Shown here: positions 52,027 through 60,919 of the stretch, piece after piece
Layout: every line of letters starts with the position of its first letter
Position numbering within the stretch: the first letter of the stretch is position 1
Made by a program: the position numbers and the translations under genes
Notes under the pieces: model-generated
What the model saw: the letters and a program-made list of their open reading frames with translations, nothing else
Databases searched by the model: none
What the model was told of the DNA's origin: nothing
DNA from: Filimonas lacunae
GTDB lineage: Bacteria; Bacteroidota; Bacteroidia; Chitinophagales; Chitinophagaceae
Direction of reading: 5' to 3'
Assembly: GCF_002355595.1 (NCBI RefSeq)
Contig: NZ_AP017422.1
Coordinates: 5,894,823-5,958,822, forward strand
DNA length: 64,000 bases

Positions 52027-54987
52027 TTACTTTGTCAACAATCCATCTATCGTAATAGCAGCATAGTATAACCCACCCAATGTTGGACCACCAGCATACT
52101 GTATATAGTTGGAGTTAAATATATTGGAACCACCTACTTTAATGGTGGTTTTAGATTGCGGTACACGATAAGTAACCTGTGCATCCACTGAATGAATAGC
52201 GGCTACGCTTCCTGTAACCAGCGGGCTTTCCCATAAAAATGCCTGCTGCCATTTGTACACTACATTAAATCCAAAATTCTTTACTATTTCCCTGTTACCA
52301 AAGCTGATGTTGGCAGCCCATTTAGGGGTGTTAAAGCCGGTAACGAAAATATCATCACTGGCACCAGACTTCATGGTATTAAAGCTGGTGTTACCGCCAA
52401 TTACAAAACGCTTATAAAAATTATAGGTTACGCCCACAGCAAATCCGTAGTTGGTGTAGGTATTTTTAGCATTTGTATATACGCGATAACGCTCCTGCCC
52501 TTTACTGCCGGCATTTACACCGGAAGCGCCGGTAGAATCACGGTTTCTGTCAACCATAGCAATTACTGCCGCATCTGAACCTATTGTTTCTCCTTTAGGC
52601 ACATATACCTGTACTTGCCCTAAAAAGCCATCATATTTATTGGTATATGCGTCAATATCAATAATCAGCTTATTGTTCAGCAGTACGCTTTTATAACCAA
52701 ATTCAAACGATTGAATGCGTTCAGGACGTGCATCGGGCAAATTAGCAGCCACCAGCAGGTTGCGGTTAGCCAACGCAGCCGCATCCGTATTTCCCGCTGC
52801 TTTTACAGCCGCATTGAAGTTTACCACCGAAGACTGTGTATAGCTATTATTCAAATACCCCAATCCTTCATTAATATAAGAAAGGCTACCCACACGTTTT
52901 ACCCTTCCGTTATTTACATAAGACAAGGCTTCAAACAAAGCAGGAAAACGATATCCTTGCTGGAAGGTTACCCTAAAGTTATGGCTTTTGTTCAATGTGT
53001 ACACTGCCGCCACCCTGGGTGTGAACTTAGGTTTAAACTCCGGGTTATAATCATACCGTAACGAAGCAAACAATTTCAGCTTTTCTTCTAACAAGGTTTT
53101 CGTAACCTGCGCAAAGCCGCCATATTTCTTATAATGTATATTATTGCCATAAGTACCATCGGCCAAAGGTTTATTGCGCTCACTGATAGGCCGGCTGAAA
53201 TCCACGAAGTTGTTACCATCCGGGATGATAGTATATACCCTGGCATCACCACCCACCAGCAGATCTACAACCTTCACATATTTGCTCAGGTTCCACTGGC
53301 CTTCTATATGAAACATGCGACTCTTTTGAATTAAAGCAGCACCACCGGTTACAGGAGCATCAGGTATGGCTCCGGATTTAATATCCCAGTTATTAATATG
53401 CCGGATTACATTTTTAATAGAATCAAAACGGGCTGTACCAGGCTCCGCACGCGGCGCATCTGCCTGTGCACGGGCGTATCGGGTTGCCGCAGCAAGGTTG
53501 GCAGATGTTAAACCACCATTGGCATTTCCATATGCATTCAATGCTGTTTTATAGGTATTGCCCCAGGTAGTACCACTTCCTCCGCTAAACAAATCCATAT
53601 TGTCAGCCAAAGGTTTTACGTTATACGAATCACCTGTGTTTTCCAGTGACAGGTAACTGCGAATTAAAAAGTCTTCTCCCTTAATTTCTATCTTATGATT
53701 TTGCACACGCACGTTGTCCAGCTGCACTTTATTACCGCGTTGAAACACTCCATCCATTTTACCAAAACGGTAGGCATAAGAAACTTCTAAATGCTCAGTT
53801 GGTCTGAAATGCAAAGCAGCGTCCAGTTTCAGGTTATCCACGGTTGGGCTTACCAGGTCTTTTTCCCAATAACCTGTACGTGCTACCGTTAATGTTTGAT
53901 TGGCCTGACCATTAATAGTTAAGTTTCCTACAGAAACCGTGTTACTACCCGCCAGCGCATCATCACCATATTTGTTCCATCCATCATACACCTGGTTATT
54001 ATCACCATTTAGTTCGGGATAAGCAGGGTTAGCCGATTTCAGGTTATTCGGATTCTGATCTTTACGGGTATCAGACAACCAGTCTGTACCACGCAGATAG
54101 CTGGCATTTAATTTAAAAGCAAATTTATTATTAAATGCCTGGGCATAACGGATAGCTGTTTCTGTAAGATTACTTAAATCGCGTCCTGTACCGCCCACGT
54201 GGTTGATGCCTGTTTTCTGATACACACTTAGCCCCTGGCTGGTGAAAGGACTTTTGGTAAGCAGGTTAGCCATACCGTTAATGGCATTCATACCATATAA
54301 CGCCGAAGCTGCACCAGGCGTAATTTCCACGCTTTCTATATCCAGTTCGGTGGGCCCAATGGCATTACCCAATGGTACACCCAGCGTAGCAGCCTGCATA
54401 TCCACCCCATCTACCAGCTGCATAAAGCGGAAGTTGTTAGGAATGTTAAAACCGCGTGTATTAGGTACTTTAAAGGTTAAGCTGGAAGTGGTCATTTGCA
54501 CCCCCTTTACGGTTTCTAATGCATCGTAAAAACTGGGAGCCGGACTTTCGCGTATAGCCCGTATATCCAGCTTTTCAATAGCTACAGGCGATTTTAAAAT
54601 ACTTTCTGGAACACGGGAAGCGGTTACTACCACATCGTTACCGATATAAGTTTGTGTAACCAGTGCCACCTGTAACGATGACCCCAGCTCATTCACCACA
54701 AACTCCTGTGGTTTAAAACCTACAGAAGAAAATACCAGCACCAGTGGCAATTTCAATTTGGTACGCAACCTGAAGTCTCCTGTGCTGTTGCTTACTGTAC
54801 CAGCTACAGTACCCTTAATATGTATGCTTACATCCGATAAAGCTTCCTTTTGTTCGTTGGTAACCTTACCCGATATTTCAATCAAAGCATTACCCTGTGC
54901 CGTTGCAGTAACAGTAAACACTATCTGCAACAATAGTATTGACAGGGTGGTTGAGATGTTTTTTTGTAAAGTAGGCAATAGTTTCAT
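52027..54987 (-). CDS. TonB-dependent receptor at the end of the sulfur cluster
   Basis: A 986-residue outer-membrane receptor with signal ending VTATAQ. A carboxypeptidase-regulatory-like domain (about 37-110; ISGKVTNEQKEALSDVSIHIKG) is followed by the TonB box region (NDVVVTASRVPESIL), the plug (ALETVKGVQMT, TRGFNIPNNFRFMQLVDGVDM, ITPGAASALYGMNAINGMANL) and the barrel. It has no STN domain and no SusD partner, so it is not a PUL transporter. It follows the sulfite reductase and siroheme genes on the same strand after a 104-base gap that holds a hairpin. Import of an organic sulfur compound, or of a metal or tetrapyrrole needed by sulfite reductase, is inferred from position only. Confidence 0.88.
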   Translation of the reverse strand: MKLLPTLQKNISTTLSILLLQIVFTVTATAQGNALIEISGKVTNEQKEALSDVSIHIKGTVAGTVSNSTGDFRLRTKLKLPLVLVFSSVGFKPQEFVVNELGSSLQVALVTQTYIGNDVVVTASRVPESILKSPVAIEKLDIRAIRESPAPSFYDALETVKGVQMTTSSLTFKVPNTRGFNIPNNFRFMQLVDGVDMQAATLGVPLGNAIGPTELDIESVEITPGAASALYGMNAINGMANLLTKSPFTSQGLSVYQKTGINHVGGTGRDLSNLTETAIRYAQAFNNKFAFKLNASYLRGTDWLSDTRKDQNPNNLKSANPAYPELNGDNNQVYDGWNKYGDDALAGSNTVSVGNLTINGQANQTLTVARTGYWEKDLVSPTVDNLKLDAALHFRPTEHLEVSYAYRFGKMDGVFQRGNKVQLDNVRVQNHKIEIKGEDFLIRSYLSLENTGDSYNVKPLADNMDLFSGGSGTTWGNTYKTALNAYGNANGGLTSANLAAATRYARAQADAPRAEPGTARFDSIKNVIRHINNWDIKSGAIPDAPVTGGAALIQKSRMFHIEGQWNLSKYVKVVDLLVGGDARVYTIIPDGNNFVDFSRPISERNKPLADGTYGNNIHYKKYGGFAQVTKTLLEEKLKLFASLRYDYNPEFKPKFTPRVAAVYTLNKSHNFRVTFQQGYRFPALFEALSYVNNGRVKRVGSLSYINEGLGYLNNSYTQSSVVNFNAAVKAAGNTDAAALANRNLLVAANLPDARPERIQSFEFGYKSVLLNNKLIIDIDAYTNKYDGFLGQVQVYVPKGETIGSDAAVIAMVDRNRDSTGASGVNAGSKGQERYRVYTNAKNTYTNYGFAVGVTYNFYKRFVIGGNTSFNTMKSGASDDIFVTGFNTPKWAANISFGNREIVKNFGFNVVYKWQQAFLWESPLVTGSVAAIHSVDAQVTYRVPQSKTTIKVGGSNIFNSNYIQYAGGPTLGGLYYAAITIDGLLTK

Positions 54988-55055
54988 AATAGTCGTTTGG
55001 CGTTGTTTTGATTTATATTTTTTAGTCCATCAATAAGATAGACTTTTTGTTTATA

Positions 55056-55079
55056 AAAATACCCGGAATTGCACCGGGT
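55056..55079 (-). terminator. Short terminator after the siroheme synthase-TauE gene
   Basis: On the minus strand a 6-bp GC-rich stem (55074-55079 with 55061-55066) with a 7-base loop is followed by ATTTTT. It lies 12 bases after the stop and suggests that the TonB receptor gene is at least partly transcribed on its own. Confidence 0.55.
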
Positions 55080-55091
55080 GTTATAATATGT

Positions 55092-56606
55092 TTAAAATAT
55101 TTTTACAAGTATACGAAGGCTCCAAACAATAACAAGCACTCCTAACAAAATAAATGATGCTTTTCTGGGTAATTTTCCTGCAATCTTAGCCGCAATAGGC
55201 GCAGCAATCAATCCACCTAATATTAAAGCAATGATAGCCTGCCAATGACTTACGCCAATGAGTGAGAAGAAAGTAAGGGCGCTTGCCAGGGTAACAAAAA
55301 ACTCCGTAAGACTGATAGAACCAATTACATATTTAGGATTACGGCCCCGGGCAATAAGGGTGCTGGTAACAATAGGCCCCCAGCCACCGCCGCCAAAAGA
55401 ATCCAGGAAACCGCCCACTACTGCCAGTACACGATAATTCTTAAACTTTTTCTTACGCATTTGTTTTCTGAACGCGTTAAATAAAATACGCACACCCAGC
55501 AACAAGGTATAAGCCGCCATAACAGGTTTCAGGTAATTAGCATAGCTATCGCCATATTTACTTAGCAGCCATGCTCCTGCTACCGCCCCTATCACACCCG
55601 GAATTACCAATACCCGGAACAGCTTTTTATTTACGTTACCAAACTTATAATGACTATAGCCCGAAGCCCCACTGGCAAACATTTCGGCCGTGTGAATACT
55701 GCTGCTGATAGCACTAAGGTTGATGCCGGCCGATAACAGGATGGTAGCGCTGGTTACTCCGTAACCCATACCCAGTGCGCCATCTACAATCTGTGCCAGA
55801 AAGCCTGCTAATAAAATCCAATGAAAATTACTGTCTAATGTACCATACCAGGCAATAGTAGAATCGGCTAATTGTTGCAATGGCAGATAGGATAAAATAA
55901 AATGCCCTATCAACATTAACCCAAAAGCAGCTACAGAGTAGGTAGCAATCTTACGCCATTTACGTTCCCGCCTGGTTACGGTGCTTTCTACCAGTGGCCT
56001 GGTAATCGCATTCAACTGCTCTACTTTGCTGGCGAAATCGCCATTCAATCCATTACGGATATGATGCAGATTGCTGATCATTTCTTCAACGCCTGCAGGT
56101 ATTGATTCCTGGAACACCTCACGCAAACGCTTGGCAGCGGTAGGCGATTTACCATTGGTAGAGATAGCAATTTTTAAATCGCCTTTCTGCACTACCGATC
56201 CCAGGTAAAAATCACATAAACCAGGCGTATCAGCCACATTCACCAGCAGCTTGCGGCCATTGGCCAGCACACGTATATATTCACTGGTTTCTTTATCGTC
56301 TACCGCTACCAGCACAATATCCTTATCGTCGAGATCAGCAGGTTCAAAAGGTCGCTCCAAAATGGTAACCAAAGCATGCGCTGCAGCCAGGTTATGCACT
56401 TCTTCGCTTACCTGCTTCGCCACAATAGTAATACGGGCAGCCGGGGCATTGCCCACCAGCGCATTCAGCTTTTCCAGCCCTACTTTACCCGCACCCACCA
56501 GTAACACATGCATTTGTTCCAGTTTCAGAAAAACCGGGAACAGCCTGTTCTGTTGGGCCGCAGGTACTGTGCCGGCCAGTGCTTCAGTTACTACATCTTG
56601 TTCCAT
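55092..56606 (-). CDS. Siroheme synthase (precorrin-2 dehydrogenase/ferrochelatase) fused to a TauE/SafE permease
   Basis: A 504-residue fusion. The N-terminal part (about 20-215) matches the CysG/Met8 domain: FPVFLKLEQMHVLLVGAGKVGLEK (NAD-binding), then DKETSEYIRVLANGRKLLVNVADTPGLCDFYLGSVV and KIAISTNGKSPTAAKRLRE. It oxidises precorrin-2 and inserts iron to make siroheme. The C-terminal part (about 220-504) is a TauE/SafE (TSUP) membrane domain with two copies of the repeat motif (DGALGMGYGVTSATILL and DSFGGGGWGPIVTSTLIARG); such permeases move sulfite, sulfate or sulfonates. It abuts cysI with no gap. The fusion puts cofactor synthesis and sulfur-anion transport in one chain. Confidence 0.92.
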   Translation of the reverse strand: MEQDVVTEALAGTVPAAQQNRLFPVFLKLEQMHVLLVGAGKVGLEKLNALVGNAPAARITIVAKQVSEEVHNLAAAHALVTILERPFEPADLDDKDIVLVAVDDKETSEYIRVLANGRKLLVNVADTPGLCDFYLGSVVQKGDLKIAISTNGKSPTAAKRLREVFQESIPAGVEEMISNLHHIRNGLNGDFASKVEQLNAITRPLVESTVTRRERKWRKIATYSVAAFGLMLIGHFILSYLPLQQLADSTIAWYGTLDSNFHWILLAGFLAQIVDGALGMGYGVTSATILLSAGINLSAISSSIHTAEMFASGASGYSHYKFGNVNKKLFRVLVIPGVIGAVAGAWLLSKYGDSYANYLKPVMAAYTLLLGVRILFNAFRKQMRKKKFKNYRVLAVVGGFLDSFGGGGWGPIVTSTLIARGRNPKYVIGSISLTEFFVTLASALTFFSLIGVSHWQAIIALILGGLIAAPIAAKIAGKLPRKASFILLGVLVIVWSLRILVKIF

Positions 56607-58280
56607 TTATCCAATAATTTTTTCGCGTATAACAAAATCGCCAAACGTTTCGTTCTTCTTACGTTTCTTACTATACTTACCCAGCAAACCATCCAGCTCT
56701 TCCAATATGGTTTCTTCGTTTATGTTTTCCTTATACTTCAAATTCAGGCGTGTACCTTCCCTGTCGCCCCCTATGTGCATGTTATAATGTCCGTAACCTG
56801 TTCCTATAAAACCAATCTCTGCTACATAAGGTCTGCCACATCCATTGGGGCAACCGGTCATGCGCACACTGATAGCATCATCGCCCAGTTTATGCTTTTG
56901 TAGTAAAGGTTCTATTTTACCAATCAGGGTGGGCAGGTAACGTTGCGCTTCTGCCAGCGCCAGCGGGCAGGTGTTAAAGGCCACACAGGCCACCGCATTT
57001 TTTCGCATGCTGCTGGCATTATCGGTATGTACAATAATGCCATATTGCTCCAGTATACCATGCACCAACTCTTTATCTTCTGCACTTATATCTGCCAGTA
57101 TCAGTTTCTGGTTAGCAGTAAACCTGAAATTGGCTTTACGGGTTTTAGCCACCTCCAGCAACGCAGTCTTTAAAGGTAATGATTCTGTATCCATCACACG
57201 GCCATTTTCGGCAAACACCGTGTAATACCATTTACCTTCATGATTCTGCTGCCAACCAAAATAATCTACACGTTCGGTAAAAGCATAAGGCCGCGCAGGC
57301 GCCAGCGTAAAACCACAACGCTTTTCCAGTTCGGCTTTAAATTCCTCAACTCCCATCTTATCAATGGTATATTTCAAGCGCGACATTTTACGGTCGCTCC
57401 TGTTGCCATAATCGCGCTGTATGGTAATAATTTCATACGCCGCTTTCAGCACCTTCTCTTCTGTATCTACAAAACCCAATACGGTAGCCAGTCGCGGGTA
57501 GGTATTAGGGTTACCATGTGTAGTGCCCAGGCCGCCACCTGCTGCTATATTAAAGCCTTTCAGTTCATTGTTCTCAATAACTGCTATTAACCCCAGGTCG
57601 TTGGCAAATACGTCCACATCATTATTAGGTGGTATAACAATGGCCATTTTAAACTTACGTGGCAAGTACCTGTCCTGGTACAAATCATCCTCTTCTTCTT
57701 TCTTATTCGTCAGTGGTTGTTCATCCAGCCATATTTCGTAATAGGCCCGTGTTTTAGGCAAACCCAGCTGGCTTAGTTTATCGGCATAGGCAAATACCTG
57801 TTCATGAATAGCCGACTGCTTGGGATGGGCCGCGCAAATCACATTCCTGTTCACATCACCGCAGGCAGAAATAGAATCCAGCCCGGCAGTATGAAAATCC
57901 TGTATAGTAGGTTTTACATGCGACTTTAAAATACCATGCAGCTGAATGGTTTGCCGGGTGGTTATTTTAATTACGCCGGTAGCATGTTCACCGGCTATAT
58001 GATGTAATGCTTCCCATTGCTCGCCGGTAATAAAACCACCGGGCAGGCGCAGGCGAATCATATAAGAATATAACCATTCCAGTTTTTTAGCGCTCCTTTC
58101 CTCCCTGCGGTCACGGTCGTCCTGCTGGTACATACCATGAAACTTTACCAGGGCCTGGTCATCTTCATATAAAGCGCCGGTTAGTTGCTCCTGCAGGCTT
58201 TCTTTCAAAGTGCCCCGTAAGCCGTCACTGGCTTGTTTTATTTTTTCTATAGGAGATAAATTCAGTTGTTGCTCTTTCAT
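56607..58280 (-). CDS. cysI: Assimilatory sulfite reductase hemoprotein (beta) subunit
   Basis: A 557-residue protein with the siroheme/4Fe-4S ligands Cys432 and Cys438 (CVAFNTCPLAL) and Cys477 and Cys481 (GCPNGCGRP), the standard C-x5-C and C-x3-C pairs. Two ferredoxin-like half-domains are seen, with ITTRQTIQLHGILK in the first and RKANFRFTANQKLILADI in the second. It reduces sulfite to sulfide with six electrons supplied by the flavoprotein encoded just upstream (23-base gap). The FNTCPLALAEAQRYLP form is typical of sulfite rather than nitrite reductase. It is cytosolic. Confidence 0.95.
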   Translation of the reverse strand: MKEQQLNLSPIEKIKQASDGLRGTLKESLQEQLTGALYEDDQALVKFHGMYQQDDRDRREERSAKKLEWLYSYMIRLRLPGGFITGEQWEALHHIAGEHATGVIKITTRQTIQLHGILKSHVKPTIQDFHTAGLDSISACGDVNRNVICAAHPKQSAIHEQVFAYADKLSQLGLPKTRAYYEIWLDEQPLTNKKEEEDDLYQDRYLPRKFKMAIVIPPNNDVDVFANDLGLIAVIENNELKGFNIAAGGGLGTTHGNPNTYPRLATVLGFVDTEEKVLKAAYEIITIQRDYGNRSDRKMSRLKYTIDKMGVEEFKAELEKRCGFTLAPARPYAFTERVDYFGWQQNHEGKWYYTVFAENGRVMDTESLPLKTALLEVAKTRKANFRFTANQKLILADISAEDKELVHGILEQYGIIVHTDNASSMRKNAVACVAFNTCPLALAEAQRYLPTLIGKIEPLLQKHKLGDDAISVRMTGCPNGCGRPYVAEIGFIGTGYGHYNMHIGGDREGTRLNLKYKENINEETILEELDGLLGKYSKKRKKNETFGDFVIREKIIG

Positions 58281-58303
58281 AATTTGTTGTTGATAGTGGA
58301 TGC

Positions 58304-60001
58304 CTAATACACATCTTTTAAATACCTGCCCTCTTCTGATAATTGTTCCAGGTACACAGCCGCTTCTTCTGCGGTTTTATTACCCTGCTGCACTATAACA
58401 TCCAGCAAAGCCTGTTCAACATCAATACTCATCGGGGCTTTTGCGCCACACACATATACATAAGCACCTTCTGACAGCCACTGCCATAATTCAGCAGCCT
58501 GCTGTTGCATGCGATGCTGTACATATATTTTCTGTTGCTGATCGCGCGAGAAAGCAAGGCTTACTTTATGCAGCACACCCGTTTGCACATAATTCTGAAT
58601 TTCGGTCTGATATAAAAAATCACTTACAAAATGCTGCTCGCCAAAAAATAGCCAATTGCGACCGCTGGCGCCTGCTGCATCCCTTTCGGCTATGAAAGAA
58701 CGAAAAGGTGCAATGCCGGTGCCTGGGCCTACCATTATCACATCCTTATCTTCGGCCGGCAGGCGAAACTGGTTATTCTTATGAATGTAAAAATCCAATG
58801 TATTACCAACTTCCAGCTGTGATAAAAAATCAGAACATAAACCATATTTCTTTTCATCATTTACCGGGAAGCAATCGCGCGCTACGGTTACATGAACCTC
58901 GCCGCTATGTGCTGCCGGTGAAGAAGATATAGAATACAAGCGCGGTACAATAGATTCCAGTATACCTATCACCTCTTCAAACTGCGCCACATCTTTTACC
59001 GGGTATATCTTCAACAGGTCTACCAGGTCAATTCTTGTGGCAGGTATTTCCTGGCCGGTTACCTGTGCATACTTAGCAACTACCCTTTCCGACAGGTGTA
59101 CAATGTTCAACCGCTTCCACAACAGTTCTTCGGCGGTAGTGGTAATGTCTTTATAAGTAACCTCATAGTCAGGTCTCATACCTGTTACGGTAAGTATCGC
59201 TTCTACCCACTGCTTTTTATTATGCGGCACAATACCAATAGCATCGCCCGGCTGGTAATCCACTTCTTCATCCGTGGCTATTTCCACATGATAGGTTTCC
59301 TTTTTCGAGTCACGGTCGTTTAAATTAATATTGGTAGCAATGCTACCTGTATATATTTTTTTATGAGAAGACTTTTTAGGCGCTGCGGAAGATGCTGCGC
59401 TGCTACCACCAGCGCTGGCCAGTGTTTGCAGCACTTTCTCAAACCACAGCTGCGCATCCTGCTCATAGTCTGTATCACATTTTTGCAGGGCCAGCACTCT
59501 TTTACCTCCCAGCTTTTCCAGCCTGCCATCCACATCTTCTGCCGTTTTGCAAAATAGAGGATAAGAGGTATCGCCCAGTCCCAGCACGCCAAATTTCAGG
59601 TTACCCAACTGCACATCCTGCTGGTGTATGTAGTCATAAAACTTTTTAGCAGTGGCAGGCGGTTCACCATCGCCTTGCGTGCTTACCACTGTAAACAGGT
59701 ATTCCTCTTTGGATAGATCCGTTAAACGGTATTGATCAAGGCCAGATAGTTTTACCGTAATGCCTTTTTTCTTGGCCACTGCCGCAAACTGGGTAGCCAC
59801 TTTTTTAGCGTTACCGGTTTCGGTGCCATACGTAATAGTAATTTTCTTTACCTGCACAGCAGCCACTGCTGTCGGCTCTTCCTTAGCGGGTGATGCACTT
59901 TGCATTAAACCAGCCAGGAAGCCGTTCATCCATATCAGTTCATCGCGGGAAGCATTGCTTACCAGGTCGCGAAATAATTTTAAATTAGGCTCTGCTAACA
60001 T
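58304..60001 (-). CDS. cysJ: Sulfite reductase flavoprotein (alpha) subunit
   Basis: About 565 residues from the ATG at 60001 (MLAEPNLKLFRDLVS); the longer frame runs deep into the upstream methyltransferase gene and adds no family sequence. Domains in order: flavodoxin-like FMN domain (ITITYGTETGNAKKVA, VVSTQGDGEPPATAKKFYDYI), a connecting and FAD domain (RLYSISSSPAAHSGEVHVTV), and NADPH-binding domain (VGPGTGIAPFRSFIAER, YVCGAKAPMSIDVEQALLD). It passes electrons from NADPH to CysI. The start overlaps the end of the methyltransferase gene by 17 bases, so the two are translationally coupled. Confidence 0.94.
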   Translation of the reverse strand: MLAEPNLKLFRDLVSNASRDELIWMNGFLAGLMQSASPAKEEPTAVAAVQVKKITITYGTETGNAKKVATQFAAVAKKKGITVKLSGLDQYRLTDLSKEEYLFTVVSTQGDGEPPATAKKFYDYIHQQDVQLGNLKFGVLGLGDTSYPLFCKTAEDVDGRLEKLGGKRVLALQKCDTDYEQDAQLWFEKVLQTLASAGGSSAASSAAPKKSSHKKIYTGSIATNINLNDRDSKKETYHVEIATDEEVDYQPGDAIGIVPHNKKQWVEAILTVTGMRPDYEVTYKDITTTAEELLWKRLNIVHLSERVVAKYAQVTGQEIPATRIDLVDLLKIYPVKDVAQFEEVIGILESIVPRLYSISSSPAAHSGEVHVTVARDCFPVNDEKKYGLCSDFLSQLEVGNTLDFYIHKNNQFRLPAEDKDVIMVGPGTGIAPFRSFIAERDAAGASGRNWLFFGEQHFVSDFLYQTEIQNYVQTGVLHKVSLAFSRDQQQKIYVQHRMQQQAAELWQWLSEGAYVYVCGAKAPMSIDVEQALLDVIVQQGNKTAEEAAVYLEQLSEEGRYLKDVY

Positions 60002-60836
60002 GCGCTGCTGAATTATAAGCGTTATTAGAATGTTGTAGAGAAGCAACCGGCTTAAAGTAATATTCTTTGCTGTTGCTGTTGGCAACCCAGCCAAACTGTT
60101 CGTGCAATGCCACCACAGTACCAATAATCACCAGCGAAGGCGATACCAGTGCCTGCCCCTTCAACTTCGTTGCATACTCGTGAATATTGCAGGTGTATAC
60201 ATTTTGCAGTGGCGTTGTTGCCTGTTCCACTACCGCTATATGCACATTATTGGCAATACCATATTTCAGCAGGTTTGCCACTACCCCCTCAATGGTTTCG
60301 GCACTCATATAAAACACCAGCGTATCGCTGGTATGGGCCAGCTCTTTCCAGTAAGCTTCACTTACCACATCAGATTGGTAGCTGGTTAAAAACCGCACCG
60401 AGGTAGTATACCCCCGTGCGGTTAAAGGAATGCCTGCATAAGCGGCAGCCCCTAAAGCGGCTGTTACGCCAGGTACTATTTCGTAAGCAATATTGTTGGC
60501 TTTTAGCACCATCAGTTCGTCCAGTACATTAGAAAAGATAGACACATCCCCTCCTTTTAACCGAACCACCAGTTTGCCCCGTTGGGCGTGATGTACCAGC
60601 AGCTCGTTTATAGACTGCTGTGGTGTAGAAGCACCTCTGCGGCATTGTTTGCCTACGTATACCAGTTCAGCTGCGGGATTTACATACCAGCGGATAATAT
60701 CGTCACTTACCAGCCTGTCTGTTAACACCACCTCAGCCTGCTGCAGGTAACGTATCGCCTTTGCTGTAATCAGCTCAGGATCGCCGGGACCAGCCGCCGC
60801 CAGTATCACCTTTCCGTTGTTAGTACCTGTTAACAT
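59985..60836 (-). CDS. cobA: Uroporphyrinogen-III C-methyltransferase
   Basis: A 283-residue SUMT that makes precorrin-2 from uroporphyrinogen III with two SAM, the first step of siroheme synthesis for CysI. Motifs are ILAAAGPGDPELITAKAIRYL (SAM loop), DRLVSDDIIRW, VRLKGGD, YEIVPGVTAALGAAAYAGIPLT and TLVFYMSAETI. After RLKGGD, the common PFxFGRGGEE is replaced by VSIFSNVLDEL, a change I note below. The C-terminal 40 residues are poorly conserved. With the downstream siroheme synthase-TauE fusion, the cluster has all siroheme steps from uroporphyrinogen III. Confidence 0.92.
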   Translation of the reverse strand: MLTGTNNGKVILAAAGPGDPELITAKAIRYLQQAEVVLTDRLVSDDIIRWYVNPAAELVYVGKQCRRGASTPQQSINELLVHHAQRGKLVVRLKGGDVSIFSNVLDELMVLKANNIAYEIVPGVTAALGAAAYAGIPLTARGYTTSVRFLTSYQSDVVSEAYWKELAHTSDTLVFYMSAETIEGVVANLLKYGIANNVHIAVVEQATTPLQNVYTCNIHEYATKLKGQALVSPSLVIIGTVVALHEQFGWVANSNSKEYYFKPVASLQHSNNAYNSAAHVSRA

Positions 60837-60877
60837 AACTCCACTTTTTTTGTAGGATAAATAAGCAATTAGTTTCG

Positions 60878-60894
60878 CGGAAACCTGGTTTCCG
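60878..60894. promoter_or_regulatory. 17-base palindrome upstream of the methyltransferase gene
   Basis: The sequence cGGAAACCtGGTTTCCg is a perfect inverted repeat with 8-base arms and a single central base. It lies in the 83-base gap between cysK and cobA, 42 bases before the cobA start. Such a compact dyad is typical of a dimeric repressor or activator site. The binding factor is unknown. Confidence 0.45.
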
Positions 60895-60919
60895 TAACTA
60901 TTTCAATCGAAAAAAAATA

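Noticed and set aside
56251-56787. 178-codon plus-strand open frame opposite the siroheme synthase gene
   Set aside because: Crosses the junction of two confident minus-strand genes and is Ser/Thr-rich without motifs.
58304-60124. Longer N-terminus for CysJ beginning at 60124
   Set aside because: The extra 41 residues overlap the methyltransferase gene and do not resemble CysJ; the ATG at 60001 fits the family.
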